Translations under genes and position numbers: made by a program
Source of the DNA: Panax quinquefolius
Taxonomy: Eukaryota; Streptophyta; Magnoliopsida; Apiales; Araliaceae
Direction of reading: 5' to 3'
Assembly: GCA_020205615.1 (NCBI GenBank)
Contig: CM035151.1
Span: forward strand, 13,168,565 to 13,232,564
Length of the DNA stretch: 64,000 nt
In this document: positions 46,197 to 60,289 of the stretch, in pieces
Layout of the letters: the number at the start of each line of letters is the position of its first letter
Numbering within the stretch: position 1 is the first letter of the stretch
The notes under the pieces: model-generated
Told to the model about the DNA's origin: nothing
What the model saw: the letters and a program-made list of their open reading frames with translations, nothing else
The model's database searches: none

Positions 46197-49100
46197 ATGA
46201 ATCTTTTCCCTTCTTCTTCTTCCACCTCCTCAAACCCAATGTTTCCTCTCTTTTCCTCCCAAACCCCTCCAATTCCCTCCAAATTCTACTTCCCAATTCC
46301 CTTCAAACCCATTATTTCCTCTCCAAATCACCATTTCCCTCTGTTATCAGCCCATGATTCATCATCCCCATCCCCATCACCACCTCTCCAAGAAATCCCA
46401 TTTTCCCCCGAATCTCCAATCGAAGAGAATGATAAACTTACCCAAGAAATTAGAGCTACCAAACAGTCTCTAGAGGAATTACTTGTTGTCAGAAGACCAG
46501 TAATGGAATCTTCGGATGAAGAAGAAGACGAAGAAGAAAGATTCTCTTCTTTATCCCCGTCTCCAATTGATGCCGGTCTTTCTAAATTTGCAAAGAAAAT
46601 GCCCTATTTTGAGCCCGAAAGAGTTGAATCAAGCTCAAGAGAAAGGCCTCTTACTGTGAATTTGGACTTGGCTCTGTACAAAGCTAAGGTTTTAGCTAGG
46701 AGTTTTCGATATCAAGAAGCTGAGAATCTCCTTCAAAAGGTACTCCCCCTTTTCCAAATTAAGCTATAAAATAATTTGGTGGTATAATATGCTTAAAGTA
46801 TTTTGTACTCTGCTCATTATTATTGATGTTGTTCAATTTTGGAATTGTTGTTTGTTTATGCATATCAGATATTATTGATAATATTTGTATTGTGAAGTGT
46901 GTATATTATTGGCCGGAAGATGGGCGTTCGTATGTGGCCCTAGGAAAGATTTTAGGAAAGCAATCTAAAGCAAATGAAGCAAGAGCAGTATATGAGAAAG
47001 GTTGTCAGGCAACACAAGGGGAAAACCCCTATATTTGGCAGGTTATTTTCTACCTCTTTAATTTGCTAAACTCGAAAAATTACATATAGTTTTTCACCTC
47101 AACTTCAATTCCCAATATGAAATCTCTTTCTGCATAAGTAACCATGTTCCATATTTTTTGTTCTGAGAGGTGCCGTAAGAAAAGCACGATTTTAGAAGCA
47201 TTCTTAGGGGTTTTGTCCAAGTAATACATTTTACTGTCTAGTTAAAGAACCTACTTAACTAAACACCGATAGTGTAGTCCATATTCTTACTTCAACTAAC
47301 AGAATAAGTGTCCGATTTAGCAATTATAGCTTTTAAGAATATGTACTACTTAAGCTAAATACAAGGTCGCAAAATGTACTTTACAGTCCAACCACTTGTT
47401 CTATAGGACTCAAGCACATGATTCTGATGTATAGGATATAAATTCAAGATTGTTTTACTGCTGACAATCACTTGTATGGAAATGACTTAGACGGGTATAT
47501 TATATTGTGGTCAGTTTGTTTACTGTCCTCTAAATTTTCTAACTTAAGTTTATATGGACTTGTTCCTTTGAACAGTGTTGGGCAGTTCTGGAAAACAAGA
47601 TGGGAAATATAAGGAAAGCTAGAGATTTGTTTGATGCTGCCACAGTTGCTGATAAGAAACATGTTGCAGCTTGGCATGGATGGGCAGTTTTAGAGCTGAA
47701 AACTGGAAATATTAAGAAAGCTAGGAATTTACTTGCAAAAGGCCTCAAATATTGTGGTAAAAATGAGTATATATACCAAACACTTGCAATGCTTGAAGCT
47801 AAAGCAAATCGGTTTGAGCAAGCGCGGTATTTATTCAGGCAGGCTACCAAGTGTAATCCCAAAAGTTGTGCCAGTTGGCTTGTAAGTGTTCTTTGAGATG
47901 ATGATTCTCTGTTCATAAAAACTTTGTTGACAGAGTCCTTATCAAACCCCTCGTCTTTTGTTTCTATAGGCTTGGGCACAGCTTGAAGCCCAACAGGACA
48001 ATAATGCTGTTGCTAGGCAGATTTTTGAGGTTAGTTGTTCTTTATTGTATTTTTTGTTGCTAGGCAGTTGTTCATGACTAGAAAGAAGAAAATTGTTGAA
48101 TCGTCTTCAGAATTCCATTCCATTTACTTTGCCACGTATCACTCTGCTATGTCATATAGTTTTGCAATAATTATATATGTGATACTTCTCCTCAAGCAGA
48201 AAGCAGTCCAGGCCAGTCCCAAGAATAGGTTTGCTTGGCATGTTTGGGGAGTGTTTGAAGCTAAATTAGGCAACATTGATCAAGGAAGGAAACTTCTAAA
48301 GATAGGCCATGCAATGAATCCAAGGGATCCTGTTCTCCTTCAGTCTCTTGCTTTACTGGAATACAAAAACTCAACTGCAAACCTTGCTCGAGTCTTGTTC
48401 AGGAGAGCCTCTGAATTGGATCCAAGACACCAGCCAGTGTGGATTGTAAGAGTTTGTTCAATGTTTTAGTTACACACATGCACTCATAATTCTATCCTTT
48501 TCCCCATCAACAATGGTGATCCATGAAAAGCTAAAAAATTGATAAGTGAAGAATAAAGTCCTCTATATTATAAGTTATTCAAGTTGTCTAACAGAAGCTG
48601 ATTGACTTGGGTTAATGCAGGCTTGGGGATGGATGGAGTGGAAGGAAGGCAACATAGCCACAGCCAGGGAACTATACCAAAGAGCATTGTCAATAAATTC
48701 AGCCAGTGAAAGTGCTGCACGGTGCCTCCAGGTAAAGCCATGCGATTTATATGATTTTCTTTCCAAAGCTAGATCATTTTACATTTTTCTTTTTGGTTCA
48801 TTAAAAAAAATTTGTTCGAGTGCAGCAAGTCTGCAACAATTGTACATTCTCTAAAATCAGGACCTATATAATGAAATTGCAGGCTTGGGGTGTTTTAGAA
48901 CAGAGAGCTGGCAATCTATCTGCGGCTAGGAGGCTATTTAGATCTTCACTGAGTATAAATTCTCAGAGCTATGTAACATGGATGACATGGGCATCACTGG
49001 AGGAAGACCAGGGGAATGCTATACGTGCTGAGGAAATCCGTGACCTCTATTTCCAGCAGGTATTTCTCATGGCCAATTGCACATATTAAGCCGACATACT

Positions 49101-49795
49101 GTCCTTGCACATTGTGTGATTCTGGAATTAGATTAGATTTAAGGTCTTGCAAGTTGACTGTGTTGGAATATGCATATGTTTGGACTCCGCTTTGCTTATT
49201 TACACCCACTTTAGGTATCTACACTAGTGGAATTCGATGCTACGCTGACTAATTTAAATCATTTTATTATTTGAATTCCCTGTGGGAAATAAACTGTTTG
49301 GCTGTATGGAGGTTCAGCATTGAATATCTTGTAAGAAATATACTTTTGCTAAGAGACCAATTGTAAGAAATTGACGACTAATGATATTTGATGCCAACAC
49401 TTGATTGTTTTGTGCAACAGCGTATAGAGATTGTTGACGATGCTTCATGGGTTATGGGGGTCTTTGACATCATTGACCCAGCAATTGATAGCATTAAGAG
49501 GCTATTAAACATAGATCAGAACACATATTACAAGGTAAATAGTTCTAATGAGAGTGGTGGCATCAAAGAAGAATCCGTTGGTGCTTCCACTGAATTTATC
49601 GATGGAAAAAATAGAGAGAATGGGAGTGGTTTCAACTTAGATGCTTTCATTCAGGGAAAGCTGTTTGTTGATCCATCTAAACTGGACATTATGTTGGAAA
49701 GAACATTTCAGAAACCAGTCACAGAGAGTTTCAACTCTTCAAGAAGGATATGGAGATCCAGTAGAAGAACTGCTAAAACATCACCAATGATCTGA
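46197..49795 (+). CDS. HCF107: HCF107 chloroplast HAT/half-TPR RNA-binding protein, eight exons
   Basis: HCF107 is a nuclear-encoded chloroplast protein that binds the psbH 5' UTR, protects the processed RNA end and promotes psbH translation. Exons: 46197-46739, 46898-47041, 47576-47881, 47970-48029, 48200-48445, 48621-48731, 48883-49059 and 49421-49795. All join in phase 0 with GT-AG borders and give 653 residues, very close to the known family length. Residues 1-60 are Ser/Pro-rich, as in a transit peptide. An acidic linker (SSDEEEDEEERF) and the DAGLSKFAKKMP motif precede HAT repeats from about residue 155 to 530, with repeated xAWxxWxxLExxxGN patterns (for example AAWHGWAVLELKTGN, FAWHVWGVFEAKLGN, AWGVLEQRAGN). 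The C-terminal domain (FDIIDPAIDSIKRLL, GSGFNLDAF) follows. I saw no stop or frameshift. The next gene, RLP24, is convergent. Confidence 0.95.
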
Positions 49796-50536
49796 GTTGA
49801 TAATTGCAGCAAAGAGTATAGTTCGAGATAAGTTGTGCAGCAGCAAGGAGTACAATTTGATATCAGTTATGCAGCATGCTTTGTTCATAGCCTTGAGAGG
49901 TACATGAGTAGACTAAATTTCCAGTGGTTCAAAAGACTGATAAATCTTTTTATTTCCTTTCATTGAACAGCCTACACAGTTGAAATGTAACAATAGAAAT
50001 TCTATGTCAATTGGCAAAAGAGCATAGAATTAGCAAATGTAACTTGTTATTCTGAATGTACATTAAAAATATACATCAATCAGATAGTTTTCTATGGTCA
50101 ATTGTAAGATTGCTCAGTACATCAGATTCTTCATTTCGGACCAGAATTCAGTCACATTATGGCATGGTAACAGGATTATAACTTGTACGACACTAACTAC
50201 ATGATTAGAATTACTTCTTAACTGCGTTCACATACTCCTAGATAATATAAGCTCACGCTTGAAATGACACAATTCAAGTGAGGCTCCAAAACAGTTATAC
50301 AAGAACATCAATGATATCTGATTATATTTGGACATAATAAGAACAGCAGGAGAAAGTACTGTTAATAAATAAATATCTATTTCACACATGACCACAACTA
50401 TAAAATACTAAAAGGGGGAATATGGGACAAAAGAAAGGAACATTTCATTTAAACTTCAATGTCTGTCATATCAAAACCCGGGGTTCTATAACAATGAAGA
50501 TACGTAAAACTAAAGCAGCATTTTGTAATGACCAAA
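49796..50536. other. Convergent 3' intergenic region between HCF107 and RLP24
   Basis: 741 bp separate the two stop codons. It should contain both 3' UTRs and polyadenylation signals. Candidates include 'aataga' and 'aaaatataca' stretches, but no single signal stands out. No additional gene is seen. Confidence 0.5.
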
Positions 50537-51993
50537 TTATTCTTCCATGCGATTTTCCTCTGCTTGTTGTTGGGAAACCTTGACCTTGATCTTTGGCAAT
50601 GTGAGGGATGGTTCTTCTTGGAGGGCTGCAGGAGCCTTGACCATGTGAATGCTCTGCTCCAGCTCCTTCACTGCTTCTCTGCGCTCGATGGTATTCTTTC
50701 CCTTCATCCTGCAAAAGTTTTCAGAAGAGGGTAATAGGAGGGTTTTAACCAACTTATAGATCTTCCAATGATGAAATAACAATGGCACAAACCTCATCTT
50801 GTGGTGTCTGGCCTCCCTATCAACTCTGACTTTTTCAATCTTTTTAATGGCCTTCAAAGTATTCTCGGCAAGATTCCTGTCATATCTCTCTGGCCTATTA
50901 CGTTTCCTCTCAAATTCAAATGTTGAATCCTTAAAAAATGAGATAAAAGAAAAAATGTCAACCAAAATCAACATTAGTCAGATACCATTCAACAAAAAGT
51001 ACGGACATCTAACCATACAAAAGTAAATTTTTGCACCTGAGTCATATCCTTTCCATGTAACCGCCTATAGGCCTTAGTCCATTTCACTTTGCGTGGGTTC
51101 CTCTTCATCTTGAAATTCTTGTGGCATTTAGAACGACAAAATCTGAAAATCTGCATTTGGCAATAAATTACAATCTGTAACCATAATTTTTGAAAAAACT
51201 CCAAGACCAGCACAAACTATAAATAGAAACGAAACCCACCCCCTTCCACACAAACCCTCTATAAACTCATTAGGAAAAAAAAAAAGAGAACATGAACTTA
51301 GTGTTCAACCATATCTGTTTAACAAAGCTAAAAAGCTGACATTCAAATAAAATATTCAATGTAATTCTAATGTCCAGTGTGGAATGCAAAAGTAGAATGA
51401 GTGTTCATTAACTGGTGCTCTGAATGATTGTCAAATTTGTTATACAATCGCTTTTTATCTCAAGGAGAGGCACTCATATCCACTTTGGCAAAGGCGGAAC
51501 TACCTTTCTATAAAATCGTATCCCCATGTATAATCGTAATAAGAGTCCAATTTGTGAAAAAGATTATTCTACAAAAGAGTTCTCTTTTTGTTTATGATAG
51601 TATAAAATGCAACAATATCCTCATGTTTAACATCATTATTTCACTCACACCACTAATACTAAATTAAAGTCTCATTATATGTAGGGATAAAAATGGAAGA
51701 ATAAAAATACAACTTTGAAGTTTGCAAATTCTGCAAATGGAACTCTTTTAGTGGAATAGCAAATTCACAATCCTGAAATTTACATCCTTGCTGAAACTTG
51801 TATTGGCACCAAAATATATAAAGACATATGGGCTACGGCACATAAAAATATTACATGGAACACACGTATACCCTCTTTAAATAAATAGTAACAAAGCGGG
51901 AAATAAGCATACCTTTGCATCATTCCTAACAAACTGAATCCCATGTCCAGGATATACAGTTGATGAACAGAACCAGCATTTTTCCAACCTCAT
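50537..51993 (-). CDS. RLP24: RLP24-type ribosome biogenesis protein, four exons
   Basis: This is an eL24-family protein of the nucleolar/nuclear pre-60S particle. RLP24 holds the eL24 site, recruits the AAA-ATPase Drg1/AFG2 through its C-terminus, and is exchanged for eL24 in the cytoplasm (knowledge from yeast). Exons on the minus strand: 51993-51913, 51150-51037, 50929-50793 and 50708-50537, with correct GT-AG borders, giving 167 residues. The N-terminus carries the four zinc-ligand cysteines ([15 protein letters not shown] and [18 protein letters not shown]), followed by [15 protein letters not shown]. The middle has [15 protein letters not shown], which separates it from cytosolic eL24. 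The C-terminus is charged and ends [11 protein letters not shown]. Start and stop fit the family. No lesion was found. Confidence 0.95.
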
Positions 51994-53685
51994 TTTTACT
52001 CAATTATGTCGTAAAACCCTAATTTCAGTAACATAAAGCAAATCAAATCAATAAAAAAATTAAAATCTGAAACTGTTCTTTTCTGTCTCTGTTAGAGAGA
52101 GATAGAGGGAAGAGAGACTTACAAATGGAAATTTGGAAAGCTAAAAGACGTCGGCAGAGCCTCCCGCTGATGGGTTGAGGTAGACGGGGATTATGGAGCG
52201 AAGATTAAGGGTTTTATGGCAACATAAATTAAGTAATAACGACGTCGTTGAATCTCTGCCTAGACACGGGTTTGATAACCCTTCATTGGTCCAAATTAGA
52301 AAACTAATGGGTCGGAAGCCGATAAATAGTTGAAGCCAACGCAGATAATTGAATTCAATTACTCCATCCGTACGAATTACGATCCCAAAAAAGAAAATTA
52401 GTCTACAAATCTGACTAACTTATTTATCATGTTTTTGTTAAATTATTCCTTAATTTTTTTAGCATAAATATTTCTCATAGTCATAAATATGTTATTAGTC
52501 ATGTAAATATATTTCTTCATTTTTTATCTATTAAAAATTGATTTTTATCTCTCATCTCTCCTCATTTTAAAATTTTTAATTTTAAAATATCTGTAAAAAG
52601 TATACTTTTTTTTTTTTTTTTTTTATATATTGCAATCAAGTTAACCAATTTGATACCCGGTGAATGTAATATATGAAATTATTAAATTTTTATTTTATTA
52701 TTTTTAATAATTAATATTACTTTTTGTTTATTAAAAAATATAAAACTAAACACACAGTATGATAATCAAAACAATAAATTATTTGTTAAACACAACTTTC
52801 ATATAATTTTAAATTTATGTCAATGAACTCAGCTAATAATAATAATTAAGAAAAACTATTCTAACTAATAGTTTAGTTATTTGTGGAAAAAGTTGTGCCC
52901 AAATATTCAACATCAGCACACTAGGATTTTGGATAATGAACAAATATCTATAAAAATCTTACATTCCATTCAAAAAAAAATTCTCAAACTTTAAGTTGAC
53001 CGCATTAAGCTAAGGTTTTTCTTGGGCTTAAAACTGATTTTTAAACCTTATTAATTTTAGTTGTCAAACAGACTTGATTAAAAAATTAATTATATTTTTC
53101 AATTAAATCTGTTAAAGCCAAATTAAACCTGTTATTAAACAAACAAACCCTTAGTCTATCGCACTATTTCACTAAAAGATAATACTATGTGCATTAATTG
53201 TACAAAAAATTTATGCACCAAAAATAACTCATATATTATTTATTAATAAAAATATTTAAAACATTCAGCTTCCTATTTTTTTTTTATTTTTTTATGCTGT
53301 GTGCATAACTTTTTATATATCATTCGTATTCCTAACATTACTACTCCACCAAATTATAATGTATAGCAAAAATATCTAACTGTGAACAATAGTAGGTGGT
53401 TTGAAAGTTGAATTTCAATTAATGTACCGAGTTTAAGATCTATAATGTTACCCTATAATTATTTGCCTTGTCGAAAGTTAATTTTACAAGTAATGTATAC
53501 TGTTGGACAGAACAGAACTTTCACCTTCGTGCACCAAATACAATTTACCATTTTTTTCATACTTGTAAAACAAGAAAATAATACCACAACCATGCACACT
53601 TTACCAGCTTAGTTTTAAAACAACATGGTCCAAATAATTCTAATACACAAGACAATCTCAAAAGTAAATAAACGATAGCAACAGA

Positions 53686-53735
<50 letters not shown>

Positions 53736-53828
53736 AGAAGACAGGCAGAGATAAGTAATCAATTTAAATTTAACTTTCAAGTATAAAAATATCTAACTTC
53801 TCTTTATTATTTTTTATCTTTATTTTTC
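51994..53828. other. Intergenic, AT-rich; no gene seen
   Basis: The first 200 bp upstream of RLP24 contain its 5' UTR and promoter, including a GA-rich stretch near 52090-52125. The rest is AT-rich with a T-run near 52607-52622 and a (TA)n microsatellite at 53692-53734. No supported open frame. Confidence 0.6.
53692..53734. repeat. (TA)n microsatellite
   Basis: About 21 uninterrupted TA dinucleotides. Similar tracts lie at about 19711-19751, 44028-44066, 44402-44424 and 63055-63083. Confidence 0.9.
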
Positions 53829-55399
53829 GTGACGCCCTAAAATTGGTATATCGCCACCCATCTTTGCCGCCACTTATATTACATAAAATTCAAATACAAC
53901 TTAATAATATAAGCGTAAGCAGTACAATACGACAAAACATAAATCATGAGTTTGAATACAAATATTGTATACTAGAGATTATACAAACTCAAAAGAGTCC
54001 TTATTACAATTATTATTACACTATTACACGTAAGAATAGTGAGGACTACTAATGCTATCATTCAATCCGTCACTCCGTTCCCTACTAGTCTCACTGCTTT
54101 CGTTCATTTCAAGAGAACAATAAAAGTAAAAAGGTGAGCTCAACTTTTAAAGAGAAAATATTATGACTAAGATAATGTAGAATATATTATCGTTAGCCTT
54201 CAACAGTGTTAAACCGATACAATATAACAACCATCAAGTTTAAGCTGCAGAATGAACAAAGCAATCCATTAAAAGAGTCAAGTAGAGAATAAAATCTACT
54301 ATCTTTTATGATTTAGAAGGTTTTTCATCACTTTTATCATTTGGGACTCAATTTTAATAAATAATGCACATCATCGAATCACCCCCCGCACTACGGCCGA
54401 GGATATTCTTTAGTATCACGATCACAATTATCCATGCACTACGAGCCAAGAATATTTTGTATTCATTAATGGTCATGATCATGCCAACAACTCGTCCATC
54501 AATGCACTATGGGCCAATGAGGACTTTTACCACATCATTTGTAACATTATAGTCATGATTACACCGAATAATCCTCGGTCATAATCATACCAAGTCCATC
54601 TATGCATTATAGGCCATGGATGACTTTCAACAAAATATAAACATGAGGATGATGACAATGATATAAGAATTCAATAAAACAAGTTCAAGAATTATTTTAT
54701 CCGAGGAACTAATAATGTCCAAATTGTCAACATGATCATCGCTTGTAGAGTAAAATTCAAGAATGCTCGGAAGAATATTTCCACGAAAAGATCTTTGGAT
54801 GAAGCGCAAATATCGAGGATATTCCACTAATTTCATGGAGTATATAAGTCAAAACTTTAACTAAATCGAGTATAATAAGGAATGGAATAACAAAAGAAAT
54901 CACTGTGCACGCGATAATCAAGACATGCAAGCGAGTTATTCCAATGAGAATAATAAATAACGGAATCGGTCGGCGTAAAATGCATGATGAGGATATTCCA
55001 ATGTAATAATAAAAGGCGGAACCAGTCCTGCGTAGAAACGCATTGCATGAATATTCCAATGAGAATAATAAAGCGGAATCAGTCCCGGCCAGAACGTGAG
55101 CATATAATGATGATCCAAACAGAATGATAAAGAATGGAACAAATGAAGAATTTCACCAAGTATATAGGGTAGCCAGCGTACAAAAGTTATTCCAATGAGA
55201 ATAATAAGAATGGAATAATGAAGTTTCTTCATAGATAAGAAAGAAATAATACTCCTTACCTTGGAAAAAAGCGGATACTAGAATAGTAGTAAAGATATTT
55301 TCTTCTTTTCTCTCTATAATTTCTCTCTATAATAATCTCTCTAAAGCTTTTGTGAATTGGTGAGAAATGAAGGAAGAATGAGCTTTATTTATAGGAAAA

Positions 55400-56310
55400 T
55401 ATAATTTCGATAATTGCACATTTTGGGGCTTGAAAATTACAAAGACAATACCTCCAACTTTTCTTTCATTTTAATTTAGTCCGCAAGTATTATCAATCTT
55501 GCACCAACTCCCCTAATAGTAAATAATGTGAATCAATAGTTCAATCATGTGAATCAATAGTATAATCATGTGAAAAAATACGAATTACAAAGATAAGTAC
55601 CTCCATCTATACCTCAATTTTTAACTTAGTCATGCAAGTATTATCAATCTTGCACCAACTCCCCTAATAGTAAATAATGTGATTCAATAGTATACATATG
55701 TGAACAAATAGTTATATAAGCATGTGAATTAGTAGCAATTAATTGCTCATTTATCCGATAAATTACCCGATTTATCAATATAATCCTAGACATCAATTAT
55801 CATCGGAATAAATGTCGATTTTCACTAACACAAACAATTCCAACATAATGAAACTATTTTTATCAAAATATAAATTTTAAAATTTTGAAGTTTGACTTTT
55901 CCCAAAAAAGTCAAGCTGTTGACTTTTTGACCAAATAGTGAATCCGAAAAATTTTGTGTTTATAGACTATTTTACTAATTTAAATCGTTTAGGACTCAAA
56001 TATCACGTCCGCGTCTCCAAATTCAACTCGAACAACATTCATCATTAATATTATAACTCACAATATTTATCAACCGTGTCGTTCCCACGAAAGAGGGGCT
56101 TTCAATAAGGATTTCTCCCTATTGACGCCGCAATTAGGTGGCCAAACCTCTCCTCGATGAACTTCTAGACATTGTAAATATTGCGTTTATAATATGAATA
56201 ACTTTGTCGCCTCAAGTATTAATTTAATAAAAATATTTTATCACGGATAATCTGACCATAATTGAATCCATAATATGATAGATATGATGCAAAGAATTAC
56301 TAGAGCAATA
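55400..56310. other. Diverged segment inside the 53.8 kb LTR
   Basis: This part has no counterpart in the array LTRs. It contains two copies of 'ttgcaccaactcccctaata' about 140 bp apart, a stretch of 'atgtgaatcaatagt' repeats (55525-55730), and the conserved block at 56080-56195 that is shared with three other LTRs in the window. It may be lineage-specific LTR sequence or an older insertion. Confidence 0.5.
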
Positions 56311-56869
56311 ATTGAGTATAACCGGTGACTTCTCACGTAAGCATCAATAATCAATACAGTGTGTGTGACGCCCCAAAATAGGTCCATTCCATCCAACCCA
56401 TTTCGAAGTCGTCAAATACAGTGTATGTAAATAACTACAACTTTATTATTACAAAATATAAATCATGTGAGTTTAAATCTGAGATATTACCATCTGACAA
56501 TATCCACACGCAAATAAATCCCCATCATAATTATTGATACATTATTTTACAAAATGGTGAGGACTACTAAACAACTCTCTCTAGAACCTTCATTCCATAC
56601 CCCACTAGTACTCATTACATTCTCGCCTCCACGAGAAGAAAAATGGAATAACAAGGAAAAGGGTGAGCTCAACTAGCCCAAAGAAGAATATTATGACTAA
56701 GATAATGTACAACAAATTATCGTTAGTCTTCAATGAGGAAAAATCGATAGAATACAATAGACAACAAGTTTCGGATCAATATTCGCAATTGAAATAATAA
56801 TTCATAGAAGAGTTACGTAGAGAATGAAATCTACTATAATCTATGAATTTAACGGTCCATCATCAATAT

Positions 56870-57115
56870 TTTATCCTCGTAACATCAATCAATATTCATC
56901 TCAAATCAAATATTCATCTTTGCACTATAGGCCAAAGATATTCATCGATCGATCATGTTCATCTCACTTTTGCTCATCTTTGCACTAAAGGCCAAAGATA
57001 TTCATCGATCGGTCGTGTTCATCTCAACACTGTTCATCTTCGCACCACGGGCCAAAGATATTCTTCAGAATCATTCATCTTTGGACTACGGGCCAAAGAT
57101 ATTCCATAATATCAT
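56870..57115. repeat. 60-bp minisatellite in LTR B1
   Basis: Four imperfect units have the core 'ggccaaagatattcatcg' preceded by 'catctttgcacta', spaced about 60 bp (near 56930, 56990 and 57050). The core 'actac..gccaaagata' is recognisably related to the 57-bp minisatellite of the 4.9 and 10.8 kb arrays. Confidence 0.75.
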
Positions 57116-59639
57116 CATTTAAGATGAAGATGATGAAAAATATTTTTAAAGAAGCGAATCCGGTGAAACAAAATGACAAGGATTAAGGATTAAGGATTAG
57201 TACTTTGTTTTATCACGTCAAAAATACCTCAAAAATAATCATAGTGGTGTAAAATTCAAGAATGATCAAAACATGGATACAATCAAAGCTAGTATCCGAA
57301 TAGATATTTTGCATTTAAAAGAAAAATTTTATTTTTCTATTGAATAGTCTTGATTCGTGAATAAGTGTCAGATATCGTGAATAAAGTGTCGTATCGTGAA
57401 TAAGAACTCTCGACACCAAAAGATAGAAATTCCACAAAAAAACATCTTCACGCCATGAATAGTACTCGTGAAATAAGAATCGTGAATAGTAACTCATGAA
57501 TAAGAACTCATGAATAAGAAACCCATACATGGAAAAAATTCCAAATTTGATAAAAGTTTCAACCAATATTTCAAAGATAATGATATTGAAGAAATAATAT
57601 CATTTGAGAAGAAAATAACATCCCTTACCTCGAAAGACAAGATTTCTTAGTTGAAATCTGGGATATAGGCTATGACTTGAACTTGCACCGATATAGCAAT
57701 ACTCAAAGTATACTCAAAATACTCACAAGAATACGCTCGATAATATAGAGAGAAAACTTGATTTACGGTGTGATTTTCAATTTAACCTAAAGACCTTATT
57801 TATAGGAAAATACTTAGAACACCAAAGTAGAAAATTTAATAAATTAATATTATAATTTTTTCTACAACTTCCTACGCATCCAAGAATCTGAACTCAGCTA
57901 CCCTAACACATGTTAAATGAGTTTCAAAAATGGAAAAAACGTTTTTGTAATTAAAAATATTTTAAACTTCCAAAAATCAATTATTTCGGAACTTCAATAA
58001 TTCATAATAAATAGTCCTTTTGTCAGAAAATTTGAATCTCGCGACTTTTTATAGGAAATTCAATTCCCTACAACTTTACAGAAGAAAGTTTTTCCAAATT
58101 CCAAACATAAATTGACCGAAATCCACGAACGGTCGATTTTACAGTCTATAATCAATTTTAGTCAATAAATGGGGTCCACCGACATGTTTAACATGTTTTA
58201 AACATTTATTGCAACAAAAATACTCTTCCTCCTCGTATACTCATATATCCTGCATTCGTTGTAAAAATATCACCAGATTAATATATTATTAAAATAATAT
58301 ATTTAAATGAATTATTTTATCGTAAAAAAGATAAAATATTAATTTTCAACAATTGTCACATTAAAAATTTTCTCCATCTATATCCACATAAAATCAATAT
58401 TTTCCTCATCATATGAATCAATAATTAATTATTCACAAATAATATTACAGAATCACAAGATTGGCAACTGGTGCCGCCCGGAAAGAGGGCTTTCAATAAG
58501 GATCTTTTCACTCTTGGGCCGCAATTAGGTGACCAAACCTCTCCTTAGACAGAACTTTCTAGACATTGCCAATAATGTTATCTAATAATTGTGACAACCC
58601 CAAAATAGGTTCATTCCATCCAACCCATTCTGAGTCGCCAAATATATGGTACGAAAAACAACTACAACTTTATTACAACAATTGTCGTGCAAAATATAAC
58701 AACACATATCTTTGTGAGTTTGGATACAAATATATACCAAGCAGTAGTACGTCACAATGACACCTTACATAAAGGTATAGTCAAAAGCTGCTTTTAGAAA
58801 TTAGAATCTTTGGGAAGTGCTCAAGGAAACCTTCATATACGTGGGAGGCCATGCTTTTAGGTTATGGTAGATATCATATGGCCAACGTAATTATCCTTGG
58901 TTGATCCAATAAACCCCAAAGAAAATGAGAAGATTACTATCATATTCTTCCCAATGGTGAGTCTTCTCTTGACATATCATTATCTCCACTATCTCTAATT
59001 GGGTATTATACTCCAAACAAACACCAAGATTATATAGGTAGAGCTTGTAAATATACTCAGCAAGTGGATGAAAGCACAACCATGTCTTAAGATAACACGA
59101 GGTTGTATGTCATTAGACATCTTGTATGATAGTGACAAAACACCCTTCCAAGTTAAATTCACCTCACCCTCAACATCTATAGACCACCACTCTATTCCTC
59201 GCTTTATCCCGCTTCGACCCAAATGGCTACACCTTTATTACACGAAAGGAATTGTGAAACAAAGGGTGAGCACAACTAGCTCAATAAAGAATATTATGAC
59301 TAAAGATAAATAAATTATCAATAGTCTTCATCATGAATAAATCGTAGATTTAGAACATATGGTAGATGATAAAACTTTTCAACCATAGTCAGTAGCTTGA
59401 ATGAGCAATCCATTAGAAGAGTCAAATAGACTATAAAAGTCTATTGTCTTCTCCATGTTTAAAATCCACCAACAATGTTTTATCCTCTGTAACATCAATC
59501 AACAATTCTCATCCACAATCACGTGTATAACTCATAATCGTAATTGTAGTTCTAAATTCCTTTCCTCATCCAAGACAAAGATAATTTTCATCACTTGTCT
59601 TTACGAAACATCAAAGATCATGGTTATACCAAATCACAG

Positions 59640-60120
59640 TTCCATTCATAATCATACTAATAAATTCATCTTTGCGCCACGGGCCAAAGATATTCATCAA
59701 TGATTCATCTTTACACTACAAAGCTAAAGATATTCAACAACGGGTCATCTTTGCATTACAAGCCAAAGATATTCATCAATAATTCATCTTTGCACTACAA
59801 AGCTAAAGATATTCAACAACAAGTCATCTTTGCATTACGAGCAAAAGATATTCATCAATAATTCATCTTTGCACTACTATTTAAAGATATTCAACAACAG
59901 TCATCTTTGCATTACGAGCAAAAGATATTCATCAATAATTCATCTTTGCCTTACTACTTTAAAGATATTCAACAACAGTCATCTTTGCATTACGAGCAAA
60001 AGATATTCATCAATAATTCATCTTTGCACCATCTTGGCTAAAGATATTCATCAGTTGGTCATGTTCATTTAAACACCTGTTCATCTTTGCACTACAGGCC
60101 AAAGATATTCTTCAGAAATC
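59640..60120. repeat. Minisatellite of alternating ~40-bp half-units in LTR B2
   Basis: Two related half-units alternate: 'atcaataattcatctttgca' + 'ctacaaagctaaagatattc' and 'aacaacagtcatctttgcat' + 'tacgagcaaaagatattc'. They form a higher-order unit of about 75-80 bp repeated about five times. The core 'catctttgca...aaagatattca' matches the B1 60-bp repeat. Confidence 0.78.
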
Positions 60121-60289
60121 ATTCATCTTTTCATTGATTTTATCCACGTCCAAAAATACCTCAAAATAATCATAGTGGTGAAAAATTCAAGAATGATCAA
60201 AACATGGATACAATCAAAGCTAGTATCCAAAATAGATATTTTGTACGAAAAGAAAAATTTTCATTTTTCGATTGAATAATCTTGATGAT

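Noticed and set aside
47539..47979. 146-codon minus-strand open frame opposite HCF107
   Set aside because: Shadow of HCF107 exon 3, which has clear HAT-repeat homology.
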